This document shows, in pieces, positions 35,154 through 44,003 of a DNA stretch of 64,000 nucleotides (positions are counted from its first letter, which is position 1; every line of letters starts with the position of its first letter). The stretch is from Paenibacillus radicibacter (GTDB lineage: Bacteria > Bacillota > Bacilli > Paenibacillales > NBRC-103111), in assembly GCF_024721995.1 (NCBI RefSeq), contig NZ_JANQBC010000003.1:434001-498000 (forward strand). Reading direction: 5' to 3'. Made by a program: the position numbers and the translations under genes. The notes under the pieces were generated by a model. It was not told the DNA's origin and searched no databases. It saw nothing but the letters and a program-made list of their open reading frames with translations.

Positions 35154-35621
35154 TTAATATTCACCTTTGATAACAAAAAATGTGCCACGAATTGTTCCCG
35201 CTAGTTTAGACTTTTGTCTAGCAAACTTAAACTTCTTCTCTTCTAGTTCCTTCGGTACCTCCATCCCTTCAGAAAGCTTAAAACCTACGGCCCGCTTCTT
35301 AGGGTTATCAACCGTATACAAGACGTTGACCCCTAGACCATCCTCATAAAAGACAAAGGTCCAGTCTATATTTTCCACCTGAAGACGCGCCGTTTCCAAC
35401 GGTTTGGCTGCAAACTCAAGACCGCGTTCCTCTTTCAAAATTCGATTCACATAATCCAAGGTCTCCTTGCTTTCACTAGCGGGTACAACCGTAAATTCAT
35501 GCTTGTATTTATTCATGAAGTAACGAGCTTCATTCGCACGTAAACCAGCAAGCGCATCTGCTACAGGTGAAGACTCTAAACCACTCAAAGACACATTTTT
35601 GAAATCAACGATATAGGACAT
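35154..35621 (-). CDS. Conserved-looking hypothetical protein
   Basis: 155 residues, soluble, slightly basic, with no signal peptide or TM. The sequence contains LRANEARYFMNKYKHEFTVV, LDYVNRILKEERGLEF and VENIDWTFVFYEDGLGVNVL; it has an even alpha/beta appearance but I do not recognise a family. ATG 35619-35621 is chosen because AAGGAG lies 8 nt before it; the Met two codons upstream is too close. A terminator follows at 35111-35137. Codon use and a clean ribosome-binding site argue it is genuine. Confidence 0.65.
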   Translation of the reverse strand: MSYIVDFKNVSLSGLESSPVADALAGLRANEARYFMNKYKHEFTVVPASESKETLDYVNRILKEERGLEFAAKPLETARLQVENIDWTFVFYEDGLGVNVLYTVDNPKKRAVGFKLSEGMEVPKELEEKKFKFARQKSKLAGTIRGTFFVIKGEY

Positions 35622-35762
35622 TTCCATCTCTCCTTAAGAAATATTCTTCTTCATCATAGAATGGCTTTTAATCAAACTTCACTTTTATTGAAAGATAACG
35701 CACCTCATTTGTGGTTGTTGTTTTTTTCTAGGTAAGTACTTCGTGTCATTGTTATATGACTA

Positions 35763-36440
35763 TTACCAATTAATTCCCCAAGTTTTATTTTTATCTGCTT
35801 TAAAATATTCATCGAGTATATTTTGTGGAATAAATTTTTTTAAATAGGCCATATCAACAAAATTTCCTATATATGCCGGTATGTCATCAGGTTCAATCAC
35901 CTCAACACCCACTGTATAATCATACATAACGCCTTTATAACTTAAATAATTTACGTAAGTTTTTCCATCATTTAGTATTCTGTAGCCACTTGCCAATTGA
36001 TAGTTTTTAGAATTACTATCTACTAAATAATTTGATTTCGTTGACATGAAAATTTCAAATTTAAGTAAATTAATCAATTCAATTCCTTTTGCCTTGTAAT
36101 TATCAATTAGTTTTTGAACTTTGGCATCTTGGTCTTTTTTATATTGTTCTGCTTGTTGTTGTGGTGTCAATTCTTCAGTTGCTTGACCAATTTCTACACG
36201 ATATAGTTGGTCATTCCACTTCACCGGTTTGCCAAGAGCCTCACCGATAGCCTTAAGTGGTAAGTATGTATTACCTTGATAGTTCAAAGCAGGCAATTCG
36301 TTAGATTTAAACTCCTTACCATTTACAAGAATCGGATAATCGATTTTTGTCAAAATATACTCTTTAATTGTATCTGCATAAGCAGAAGTCGTTAAAGTCA
36401 CTGCACTACCTATTACAACTCCAATCAAAACTTTTTTCAT
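35763..36440 (-). CDS. Secreted stalk-domain (copper amine oxidase N-terminal-like) protein
   Basis: 225 residues: a signal peptide (about 1-22, MKKVLIGVVIGSAVTLTTSA then YA), followed by a stalk/CuAO_N1-like domain containing ILVNGKEFKSNELPALNYQG and YLPLKAIGEALGKPVKWNDQ. After a charged coiled region (about 90-120) the C-terminal half (NYLSYKGVMYDYTVG) is unrecognised. Such stalk domains are frequent in Paenibacillaceae exported proteins. It begins after AAGGGGAG. Function unknown; no enzymatic motif. Confidence 0.82.
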   Translation of the reverse strand: MKKVLIGVVIGSAVTLTTSAYADTIKEYILTKIDYPILVNGKEFKSNELPALNYQGNTYLPLKAIGEALGKPVKWNDQLYRVEIGQATEELTPQQQAEQYKKDQDAKVQKLIDNYKAKGIELINLLKFEIFMSTKSNYLVDSNSKNYQLASGYRILNDGKTYVNYLSYKGVMYDYTVGVEVIEPDDIPAYIGNFVDMAYLKKFIPQNILDEYFKADKNKTWGINW

Positions 36441-36621
36441 GCTATTCTCCCCTTAAATTAGTGTGAATTATTATTTGTTAAATAATACCACGCTTAACTA
36501 ATATGGGTCTATACTCCCATTTTCTGTGTCGAAATTTTAGGTAAAACCCGTTTAGTTGACCCTGAGCACAGCTTCATTTCCAAAAAACACTCTACCAAAT
36601 GGGAAAAACTATCATCCCCTC

Positions 36622-39600
36622 TTAAGCATCATCCCAGACCTCATCATTGTTATAGTCATTTATAATTGAAATCGTTTTATTTGCCACTTCACTACCGAGT
36701 GAGGCGTACAATTTCTTATCGCCAATAACATAAAATTCTTCTTTAGCTCGTGTTGCTGCAACATTCATCATATTTGGATCAGAGACAGCCCATCTTGCCG
36801 CCCCACTGCTATCAGAGTCAGCTCCAAGAACAAAGTAGACAATTTTGGCCTCTTTGCCTTGAAAAGTATGGACAGTTCCAATATTCGTTGTTTTCCCATT
36901 TTCTCGTTTTGTAAAGTTAATTCCATCTAGGACTTGTGCAAGTTTATAAGCCACATTTCTAAATGGGGTGATAACATAAATCTCATCCGCTAAACTCCGA
37001 TCTTGTTGCAAACGTTTATCAATAATACTTTTCAGTAAGTCAGCTTGTTCTTTCACAAATTTGTCATTTGCTCTTCCGGTTGAATCATACCACTGTGATT
37101 TTCCTTGTGACTCATCTTCTGATTTACCTTGTACCATCCACCCGTCATACGATATTTCGTTTGAAATCGTGAACATCGGATAGTTCGAGCGTCTGTGTAC
37201 CCAAAGGGGTATGCCAATCCATTCATCCTCATTTTTTTGGAAACCATACTGACTTGTGGCATCCACAATGGTTTGAGTAGACGCATTAGCAGAGACAAAT
37301 TTTTCATCGACTTTGTAATATCTTCCGATCAAGGTCAAAACATTTGAATTTAGTGTCATCACCGGTTTTATTTGTGATGGATCCCCAACAACCATAACCT
37401 TTTTGCTTCTAAAGATCGCACCAACACTAGCTTGTGGTAGTGCTTGACCAGCCTCGTCTATGAATAGATTTCCTATTGAGTTTTCATTAAGATTTTTAAA
37501 CATTCTACCAAAACTAGCAAAAGTAGTGCTGACAACAGGGATAGTGAAATTCAACCATTGCCATGATTCTGAAATTAACTGATGTCCATTCACTTTTCCA
37601 ATGTGTTCAGACTGACTACTCCAAATAATCCTCGCGGCTTTCAAACTCCTTCTGTTTTCATACAGGAATTGCTTTCTAACTTTTAAGGCTGAAATAAACA
37701 ACTCTGATTGTAATTTACGGAATTGCACTGTAAACCATGGATTAGACTTTTGAAGCTCAGTATATGATAATAAAAAATCTAGTTCCTTAATGCCACTTAG
37801 AGATTTGTTTTTTTCCAGAAATGAAATTTCTTCTTCCAATTTTTTTAAATGATTTTGTCGATTGGTTATCCATCGATCGAATTCAGCTTTAGTGTCCTGA
37901 ATTTGTTTTTGAGCTTTCTCACTTTTCTTAGCATTTTCCCTTATGCCATTTTCTAGTTGACTACGGTTATTCAGCAATTTAGTTTTTTGTTCAAATAGAT
38001 AATTTAAATGATCATTCAATTCATTCAAATTTTTAAAATACAGCTCAACTTTTTGTTTATTAAATAATTTCTGAAACCACAAAAAACTTGGCTTTTGTGA
38101 AGCGACTACATCATAATTCCTTTCAACTTGAGCTTGAACATTAATTGAATTTTCTATCTGAGTGGAAAAATTAACTACATCTTTTTGAAGATCCACACGT
38201 TCTTGTCTCAGCCTTTCAAATTCACGTTTCACTTCTTCCTCCTGTAAAATTAAACCTGTACGTTTCTTTTTTTCTTCTTGTTCAAATGCAATAGTTTGCT
38301 CCTTATGTTCTCTTTTTAATTTTCGAAGAGAATACATTTGCTTGCTATATTCTTGCATTTTTTCTCTTTCTGTTTTTAATCCATCATAGAGACGGGAGAA
38401 TTCTTGATATAAACTTTCATCTGTATTCGCTTGATAATCAACTTCTAAATTTTTTTCAATTGCTTCAATATTTAAAAGTAACTTGTTAATATTTGTTGAA
38501 GCTCCACCTTCTAACGAGAATACACCCCAATTTTCCTCATTTAAAAACTCACTTTTAATCTCACGATTCTTTCCGAAGCCTTTAACGGTTAAATCAGAAT
38601 TAGATATATCTTTGAAATAATCTACTTCATCTAATTGCTTTTGAAAATCGTCAGCAATCGTTTCTTTCTTTGGCAACTCCCTAACAATGTTTTGGACTGC
38701 TCCATTGTTTGAACTTGCAACAACAATATTTTTATCTGAAATGGAAGGCGGTAAAACACCAATTTTAGCACTTTCCCAATAAACTAAACTCCCTTTAATC
38801 CTTTTATTAGAAAGCTGCACAATTTCGGCTGCCTGTTGTACCACTAAATCAGCAAAAATATCTTTTAACAGTGTTGTTTTCCCTGTTCCTGGCGGACCAT
38901 TGACACTACGAATCTCATTTTTGTCGTTTAAAGCTAAATTCACCGCAACCTGTTGCATGAATGAAAGCGCAAAACTGGGGTTACTTGGGAACCGTCCCAA
39001 CGGATAGTATTTAGGTTGTAAAATTGTTGTCTCAAAAATTTGTGGGTTAAAATGATCGGACTCTTTATTACCATCTAGATTTTGTATAAATCCAGAAAAT
39101 CCATCAAAATATCGATCCAAGTTTTTATTTGTAATTATCTTTGCTTTGTTCAGGTCATCAATAAAGAACGAATGTAAATTTACATCTCCATTGTCCAAAT
39201 TTTTTACAAATGCATAGCGGAAATTTTCTACAGATACATGATACTTTTGAAAAAGCTCAGAAATGGTGGAGTTAAATTCCTCATCAAACTTGCTGTTCAA
39301 ATCTTCTCTAAATGCATTTTCAACTTTTGAAATATCTTCAGGTAAATCACCATGTTGGCGGATGTAACCGCTCATTGTAAAAAACAATTTGTCTGCTATA
39401 AAATTTAATTCATTATCAAAATAAATTGAGAAGGTAAATTTGTCAGATGTACTAACTTCATCGTAGGCTTCAGGGATCTTGTATTTTCCCCTCAATAGAT
39501 CAACAACTTCTTGAAAATCAAAAATATTAAAATATAATACTACTCCAGACTTCTTAAAAGACATATCTGATATATTTTGTTGTTCTTTTTGTTTAGTTAA

Positions 39601-39738
39601 AAAGTCTAAGAAAAACTTATTCCAGTCTTCTTCCATTGTATGTAGGGGCTTTAGTGATTTGTCTTTTCTTTTAATAGAACCTTCGGATAGCTGCTCAATC
39701 GTAATCCAAGCATTTAAAATATCGTTCCTTTTGTTCAT
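36622..39738 (-). CDS. Large superfamily-1 (UPF1-like) helicase/ATPase
   Basis: 1038 residues. Walker A GPPGTGKTTLLK lies near residue 283, a long coiled coil fills about 430-660, and the second RecA half carries LFIDEAGQALPQAS (motif II, about 755), VVGDPSQIKPV (motif III), VITPFRNVAYKL, GTVHTFQGKEAKIV (motif V) and NVAATRAKEEFYVIG (motif VI). This motif set is that of UPF1/Dna2-type SF1 helicases, with a coiled coil inserted between motifs Ia and II. No nuclease motif is recognisable in the ~280-residue N-terminal region. The gene stands alone. A role in phage defence or nucleic-acid processing is possible but not shown. Confidence 0.85.
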   Translation of the reverse strand: MNKRNDILNAWITIEQLSEGSIKRKDKSLKPLHTMEEDWNKFFLDFLTKQKEQQNISDMSFKKSGVVLYFNIFDFQEVVDLLRGKYKIPEAYDEVSTSDKFTFSIYFDNELNFIADKLFFTMSGYIRQHGDLPEDISKVENAFREDLNSKFDEEFNSTISELFQKYHVSVENFRYAFVKNLDNGDVNLHSFFIDDLNKAKIITNKNLDRYFDGFSGFIQNLDGNKESDHFNPQIFETTILQPKYYPLGRFPSNPSFALSFMQQVAVNLALNDKNEIRSVNGPPGTGKTTLLKDIFADLVVQQAAEIVQLSNKRIKGSLVYWESAKIGVLPPSISDKNIVVASSNNGAVQNIVRELPKKETIADDFQKQLDEVDYFKDISNSDLTVKGFGKNREIKSEFLNEENWGVFSLEGGASTNINKLLLNIEAIEKNLEVDYQANTDESLYQEFSRLYDGLKTEREKMQEYSKQMYSLRKLKREHKEQTIAFEQEEKKKRTGLILQEEEVKREFERLRQERVDLQKDVVNFSTQIENSINVQAQVERNYDVVASQKPSFLWFQKLFNKQKVELYFKNLNELNDHLNYLFEQKTKLLNNRSQLENGIRENAKKSEKAQKQIQDTKAEFDRWITNRQNHLKKLEEEISFLEKNKSLSGIKELDFLLSYTELQKSNPWFTVQFRKLQSELFISALKVRKQFLYENRRSLKAARIIWSSQSEHIGKVNGHQLISESWQWLNFTIPVVSTTFASFGRMFKNLNENSIGNLFIDEAGQALPQASVGAIFRSKKVMVVGDPSQIKPVMTLNSNVLTLIGRYYKVDEKFVSANASTQTIVDATSQYGFQKNEDEWIGIPLWVHRRSNYPMFTISNEISYDGWMVQGKSEDESQGKSQWYDSTGRANDKFVKEQADLLKSIIDKRLQQDRSLADEIYVITPFRNVAYKLAQVLDGINFTKRENGKTTNIGTVHTFQGKEAKIVYFVLGADSDSSGAARWAVSDPNMMNVAATRAKEEFYVIGDKKLYASLGSEVANKTISIINDYNNDEVWDDA

Positions 39739-39770
39739 AGTCTCCCCCTATTACCCTCTGTATTTATATA

Positions 39771-39905
39771 TTATAGCGCTCTCATACTATTATCTGAATA
39801 TATAAGGAAAAGCCCTACAACCAGGAAATCTTCATCAGCGTACCAATTATTTATATCCGATTTGACTTCCTCTAATAATGCAATAGGCTTTCCCCTGTCA
39901 GCCAT
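39771..39905 (-). CDS. 44-codon ORF of uncertain status
   Basis: ATG 39905 to TAA 39771 encodes MADRGKPIALLEEVKSDINN followed by a short hydrophobic stretch FLVVGLFLIYS. It lies between rlmH (6 bp away) and the helicase gene, with AGGGCG as a modest ribosome-binding site. It could be a small membrane-associated protein or a remnant. No homologue is recognised. Confidence 0.3.
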   Translation of the reverse strand: MADRGKPIALLEEVKSDINNWYADEDFLVVGLFLIYSDNSMRAL

Positions 39906-39911
39906 TTCGCC

Positions 39912-40391
39912 CTACTTATGGTAAGGCTCCCCGCGATTTATCCGAAACGCCCGATAAATCTGCTCAACCAGCACCAGCTTCATCAGCTGGTGGGGCAACG
40001 TCATGCGGCCGAAGCTTAGCCGCATGTCAGCGCGGCGCAGCACCTCTTGGCTGAGCCCGAGGCTGCCGCCGATGACGAACGCCACCTGGCTGCGCCCATA
40101 GGTGGCCAGCTCATCCACTCGCGCAGCTAGCTGCTCGCTCGTCCACATCTCGCCGTCGATCGCAAGCGCGACGACGTAGACACCATCGCGGATCGACGAC
40201 AAGATCCGCGTACCTTCGCGCTGCTTCACCGCTTCGCCTTCCGCATCGCTCATATTTTCTGGTGCCTTCTCATCAGGCACCTCTACAAATTGCACCTTCG
40301 CGTACGCGCCAAGACGCTTTGCATACTCCGCAATCCCGCTAACCAGATATTTTTCCTTCAGCTTCCCTACTGTAATCACCTGTATATTCAT
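39912..40391 (-). CDS. rlmH: 23S rRNA pseudouridine1915 N3-methyltransferase
   Basis: 159 residues, the full length of RlmH. It methylates the pseudouridine in helix 69 of 23S rRNA using SAM, as a SPOUT dimer. The trefoil-knot sequences are present: [20 protein letters not shown] and [20 protein letters not shown], ending in the invariant GEPYHK. As in other Firmicutes it belongs to the block htrA-CxxH protein-rlmH downstream of the wal genes. In staphylococci its 3' end is the SCC integration site; no recombinase is seen here. Confidence 0.98.
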   Translation of the reverse strand: MNIQVITVGKLKEKYLVSGIAEYAKRLGAYAKVQFVEVPDEKAPENMSDAEGEAVKQREGTRILSSIRDGVYVVALAIDGEMWTSEQLAARVDELATYGRSQVAFVIGGSLGLSQEVLRRADMRLSFGRMTLPHQLMKLVLVEQIYRAFRINRGEPYHK

Positions 40392-40504
40392 TTAAACCCC
40401 ACTCCATTTCTCTCTAATCTCTAACCCGCTCACACTTAATCCATGCACTTACTTCTGTTTTTCCCCACAGTCGTACAATCACGATCTCACATCCATACCC
40501 ATAA

Positions 40505-40530
40505 CAAAAAGGAGAAACCTTCGTCTCTCC
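40505..40530 (-). terminator. Terminator between the CxxH/CxxC gene and rlmH
   Basis: GGAGAGAC and GTTTCTCC (one wobble) form a tight hairpin followed by TTTTTGTT on the minus strand. Confidence 0.75.
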
Positions 40531-40552
40531 CCTCATCGCCTATCCAATTATC

Positions 40553-40723
40553 TTACACAACAAGGAACCTTGCTTCCCCATCCGCGCATCGTTCACAATG
40601 CGTAGGTGGCTGCCAATCCTTGAATTGTACCTTTTGCAAATCGATAATATCCGGTGCATCCTCAAATTCATCTACGAAAATGTCAATCGCGATTTCCAAA
40701 TGGTCTTTACATACAATATGCAT
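40553..40723 (-). CDS. CxxH/CxxC mini-protein (BA_5709 family)
   Basis: 56 residues starting at ATG 40721-40723 after GAGGGAC. It carries CKDH at the N-terminus and CERC near the C-terminus, the CxxH and CxxC that name this small conserved family and that probably bind zinc. The position between htrA and rlmH is the usual one in Bacillus relatives. Function unknown. It is easily missed because of its length. Confidence 0.85.
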   Translation of the reverse strand: MHIVCKDHLEIAIDIFVDEFEDAPDIIDLQKVQFKDWQPPTHCERCADGEARFLVV

Positions 40724-40758
40724 CAAGAGTCCCTCACTTACTTCTGTCTTCTCTTTTG

Positions 40759-42015
40759 TTACTTCGCCTCATTCACGGCAAGCGTCAGCTTTGCCGTCTT
40801 TTCCTTACCGCCACGGTAGAACGTAACGTTAATCGTATCGCCGACTTTTTTCTCCAAATATAGATACTTTCTCAGGTCCAGCGTACTGCTCATCGGTTTG
40901 CCATCTAGCGCCGTTATGACATCTTGCGACATCATTCCCGCTTCCTTCGCCGGACCACTTGCCTCCAGAACAATAATCCCTTGCTTGACCTGTTCAGGCA
41001 GCTTCAGTATCTCTGTCCCCTTAAAAGATTGCAAATTCTGCATCGTCACACCGATCAGAGGACGCTTCACGATCTTATCCTTAATCAAGCTTTCAATAAT
41101 CGGAATGGCATCCGTAATCGGAATCGCAAACCCAACATTGTCTACATTAAGATTCGCAATTTTCATCGTGTTAATGCCAATCACTTTGCCATCCATATTG
41201 ACGAGCGCTCCACCACTATTGCCTTGGTTAATCGCCGCATCCGTCTGGATCATCTCCATCTCCCAATCGACCTCATTATCGCCTGAGAGTGATACCGGAA
41301 TCGTCCTCCTTGGCTCCGAGATAATCCCCTTCGTTACTGAAGGTGCTACCCCAAGTCCCAGTGGATTGCCCAGTGTAATGACCGTCTCCCCCATCTTCAG
41401 CTTACTGGAATCTCCGAACTCCGCCACGGCCGTTACACCTGCATCATCCATCTCCAGCACAGCCAAGTCCGTAATTCGATCTTTTCCGATCAAAGTCGCC
41501 TTCTTCTTCTCGCCCGTGTGGAGCATCACCTCGTATGATGTTCCGTTCTCCACCACATGATTGTTCGTTACAACAAGTACTTTTCCACCATTCTTTTGAA
41601 AAATAACCCCTGAACCCATACCCAGTCCCTGATCGCCGCTGCCCTTTTCGTCAGGTTTTGAAGTAATAACCGAGACAATAGCCGGTTTCACTGCCGCAGT
41701 CACTTTAACAACTCGGTCATCCCCCGACCCACTACTCGGCCCAGCGACCGCTGCTACCGTCTTACCCGCACCAGAACCGGTCAAGTTGAGAATAAGCACC
41801 ACGAGTAACAACATAATCAGAGCGCCGCCAACCGCTGAAGCTATTACCAATCGCCCCTGCGACCCGAGTAACCTTCTAACACTACTCTTGAAGCTGCGCT
41901 CTGACCCTTTGCTGAATTTGCTTCTCGCAAATTGTTGTTCTTGCCCACTTCCGCGACGTCTTACATGTCTAGTAGGCTTCGATGAATAGAAATCATCTTT
42001 GTCAAAAAAACTCAT
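40759..42015 (-). CDS. htrA: HtrA/DegP-type membrane serine protease
   Basis: 418 residues: a basic cytoplasmic N-terminus, one TM helix (about 55-80, LVIASAVGGALIMLLLVVLI), an S1C trypsin-like domain with His in VVTNNHVVENG, Asp in RITDLAVLEMDD and Ser in NQGNSGGALVN, and a PDZ domain (about 320-415, GMMSQDVITALDGKPM). It degrades or refolds misfolded proteins at the outer membrane face. It follows walJ in the conserved wal block, corresponding to yycK of B. subtilis. Confidence 0.95.
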   Translation of the reverse strand: MSFFDKDDFYSSKPTRHVRRRGSGQEQQFARSKFSKGSERSFKSSVRRLLGSQGRLVIASAVGGALIMLLLVVLILNLTGSGAGKTVAAVAGPSSGSGDDRVVKVTAAVKPAIVSVITSKPDEKGSGDQGLGMGSGVIFQKNGGKVLVVTNNHVVENGTSYEVMLHTGEKKKATLIGKDRITDLAVLEMDDAGVTAVAEFGDSSKLKMGETVITLGNPLGLGVAPSVTKGIISEPRRTIPVSLSGDNEVDWEMEMIQTDAAINQGNSGGALVNMDGKVIGINTMKIANLNVDNVGFAIPITDAIPIIESLIKDKIVKRPLIGVTMQNLQSFKGTEILKLPEQVKQGIIVLEASGPAKEAGMMSQDVITALDGKPMSSTLDLRKYLYLEKKVGDTINVTFYRGGKEKTAKLTLAVNEAK

Positions 42016-42160
42016 GGTCCTCGCATCTCCTCTCCTAAGGATTATCTCTCTATCATTTTTTCATAGAATCGTGGAATATTTTCGCCCATCTGAACCTACA
42101 ATAAGAGTAGAGTCATTCTTCACCCTATCTTTTATATGAAAAAAGGAGACCTGATCACCT

Positions 42161-42376
42161 ATGGACACTAGGCAATCCCCCATGCATGAAATCAACCTCA
42201 TCGGCAAGCTTGCCGATCTCAAAGAGGACAACTACCACAATGGACTTATGATCTCCGCACTCATTGATCTTCTCATAACAAAACAGGTATTCACGCGGGA
42301 AGAATTCCAAGCGAAGATGGACATCCTAGATGCTTCATTTGCGCCAGCTAATCCTCCAACTTCTCCCACGGTGTAG
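42161..42376 (+). CDS. Small hypothetical protein
   Basis: 71 residues, the only plus-strand gene within the wal-htrA block. It begins MDTRQSPMHEINLIGKLADL after a strong AAAGGAGA and reads ALIDLLITKQVFTREEFQAK, an alpha-helical hairpin-like protein rich in Asp/Glu. Its 3' end overlaps that of walJ by 29 nt, tail to tail. No family is assigned, but the ribosome-binding site and codon use support translation. Confidence 0.6.
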   Translation: MDTRQSPMHEINLIGKLADLKEDNYHNGLMISALIDLLITKQVFTREEFQAKMDILDASFAPANPPTSPTV

Positions 42377-43151
42377 AGCGGTCAAAGTACGTATTCATTA
42401 ACCGTACATTGCAATCTTCCAAGGATACTCCGCGATCTTTAGCTACGTCCGTAACTGTAAGTCGCGCCAGATCCAGCATGTTGTGATCCCGACTTAAGTG
42501 CGCCATATAGACAGCCTTTGTCTTTCCAGACAGCACATCACATAATCCATCTGCCGCTGCTTCATTGGACAAGTGTCCCATATCGCCTAGGATCCGTCGC
42601 TTAATATTCCATGGGTAATGTCCCATTCGAAGCAATTCCACATCATGATTCGTCTCCAGTACCATAGCATCGGAATCCAGGAGCTTCTCCTTCACCTTCG
42701 AACTCATATAACCTAGATCTGTTGCCAAGCTAAGCTTCTTATCCCCTTGATAGAAGCAGTATCCCACTGGCTCTGCCGCATCATGTGAGATGCCATAAGA
42801 CTCCACCTTCAGATCACCCACATCCACCATCGAACCGGTATCCATCACTTTGCAATTCTCTTCCGCGATTTCACCGATTTGGCGATTAAGTGCTTCCCAT
42901 GTCTTCTCATTGGCATAGATCGGCAAATTGTGCTTACGAGCTATTGCTCCTAAGCCCTTAATATGATCAGAATGCTCATGCGTGACATAAATAGCGTCTA
43001 ATTCGCTACCCTTCACACCCTGTTCATTCATCAATGCTTCTAGTTTTTTTGCGCTTAAACCTGCGTCCACGAGCACCTTCGTCTCCTCGGTAGCAACGAC
43101 CATTGCATTGCCGGTAGACCCACTCGCGAGCACCGTGAAACGTAATCCCAT
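42348..43151 (-). CDS. walJ: Metallo-beta-lactamase-fold hydrolase WalJ
   Basis: 267 residues with the metallo-beta-lactamase metal motif THEHSDHIKG, downstream Asp in SLATDLGYMS, His/Asp ligands in LETNHDVELLRMG and MAHLSRDHNM. WalJ (YycJ) is co-encoded with WalRK in many Firmicutes and has been linked to coordination of cell wall and DNA replication. The C-terminus reads NTYFDRSTPWEKLED. Same order and strand as walR-walK-yycH-yycI. Confidence 0.95.
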   Translation of the reverse strand: MGLRFTVLASGSTGNAMVVATEETKVLVDAGLSAKKLEALMNEQGVKGSELDAIYVTHEHSDHIKGLGAIARKHNLPIYANEKTWEALNRQIGEIAEENCKVMDTGSMVDVGDLKVESYGISHDAAEPVGYCFYQGDKKLSLATDLGYMSSKVKEKLLDSDAMVLETNHDVELLRMGHYPWNIKRRILGDMGHLSNEAAADGLCDVLSGKTKAVYMAHLSRDHNMLDLARLTVTDVAKDRGVSLEDCNVRLMNTYFDRSTPWEKLED

Positions 43152-43232
43152 CGCCCTTAGCTCCTCTGACTGTTCGTGTCTGTTTCTTTGTCATTCCTAA
43201 TTATATACGAGAACTTCCAATTTTCATATTGC

Positions 43233-43991
43233 CTATTCCTTGGCTTTTTTTAGCTCTTCATGTGACACTTCGACCCCTCCACCTGTTAGTGCAGGAATGT
43301 AGTAGATCGGTGTCTTATTTGTTGCAACCCGCCAGTATGGCGCAACATAACGCGTCTGTGAATCGAATGGTGGTCCATGATAACCTAACCGAATATCAAC
43401 AATGGTTGTTCCTTCTGTCAGATAGGTATCAATCAAATTACGAATTACCGTGTAAGCAGGGAAAATTTTCTGTGCTTTTTGTTCCGCATTCTCCTCTACT
43501 TCAACATGCGTTTGGCGATAGCCTGTTATGTCTCCATTTTCCTCATATAGTTCTAAATTCACATCAAATAACGGCAATTGTCCGTACGTTTGATTCATCA
43601 CATAAACATTATCTTTTCTCTTGATCGAATCATATTGATATTGTTCAATGCCGGGAATCTCCATTTTCATGGCTTGTTCACGCGTCATTAACTTGTTCAT
43701 AAATGAACTAACTGGAATCGGCGTTTTTAGCTTCGTTACATCGCCAGTCTTCATATTGTCGTCATTGAATTTAAGTGTCAGCTCTTTGAGCTTTGGCACT
43801 TCTTTTGGCATATCAACAGCGAGCGTAATGTTCTTGCTTGCAAGTAATCGATTTACTTCCTCGATCTGCTCTGCTGTGTCTACGACAAGGTCAGTTTGTT
43901 TAATTTCCCGCGCCCATAGTTGGTAGCCGAGAATCAAGTTCAGAATCACGAACGAGAAGATCAATATCGTTTTAGCCCGGCCCCAATCCAT
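43233..43991 (-). CDS. yycI: Two-component regulator accessory protein YycI
   Basis: 252 residues: one N-terminal TM (about 8-28, TILIFSFVILNLILGYQLWA) and an extracytoplasmic domain. YycI works with YycH to restrain WalK activity in B. subtilis through membrane contacts. Conserved portions are NVYVMNQTYGQLPLFDVNLE and HGPPFDSQTRYVAPYWRV. It lies directly after yycH, the usual arrangement. Confidence 0.92.
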   Translation of the reverse strand: MDWGRAKTILIFSFVILNLILGYQLWAREIKQTDLVVDTAEQIEEVNRLLASKNITLAVDMPKEVPKLKELTLKFNDDNMKTGDVTKLKTPIPVSSFMNKLMTREQAMKMEIPGIEQYQYDSIKRKDNVYVMNQTYGQLPLFDVNLELYEENGDITGYRQTHVEVEENAEQKAQKIFPAYTVIRNLIDTYLTEGTTIVDIRLGYHGPPFDSQTRYVAPYWRVATNKTPIYYIPALTGGGVEVSHEELKKAKE

Positions 43992-44003
43992 GTATACCCT
44001 CCT

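Noticed and set aside
39911-39935. SCC-like attachment site at the 3' end of rlmH
   Set aside because: The sequence resembles the staphylococcal site only because the C-terminal GEPYHK codons are conserved. No ccr recombinase, no direct repeat of this end and no second boundary were found.
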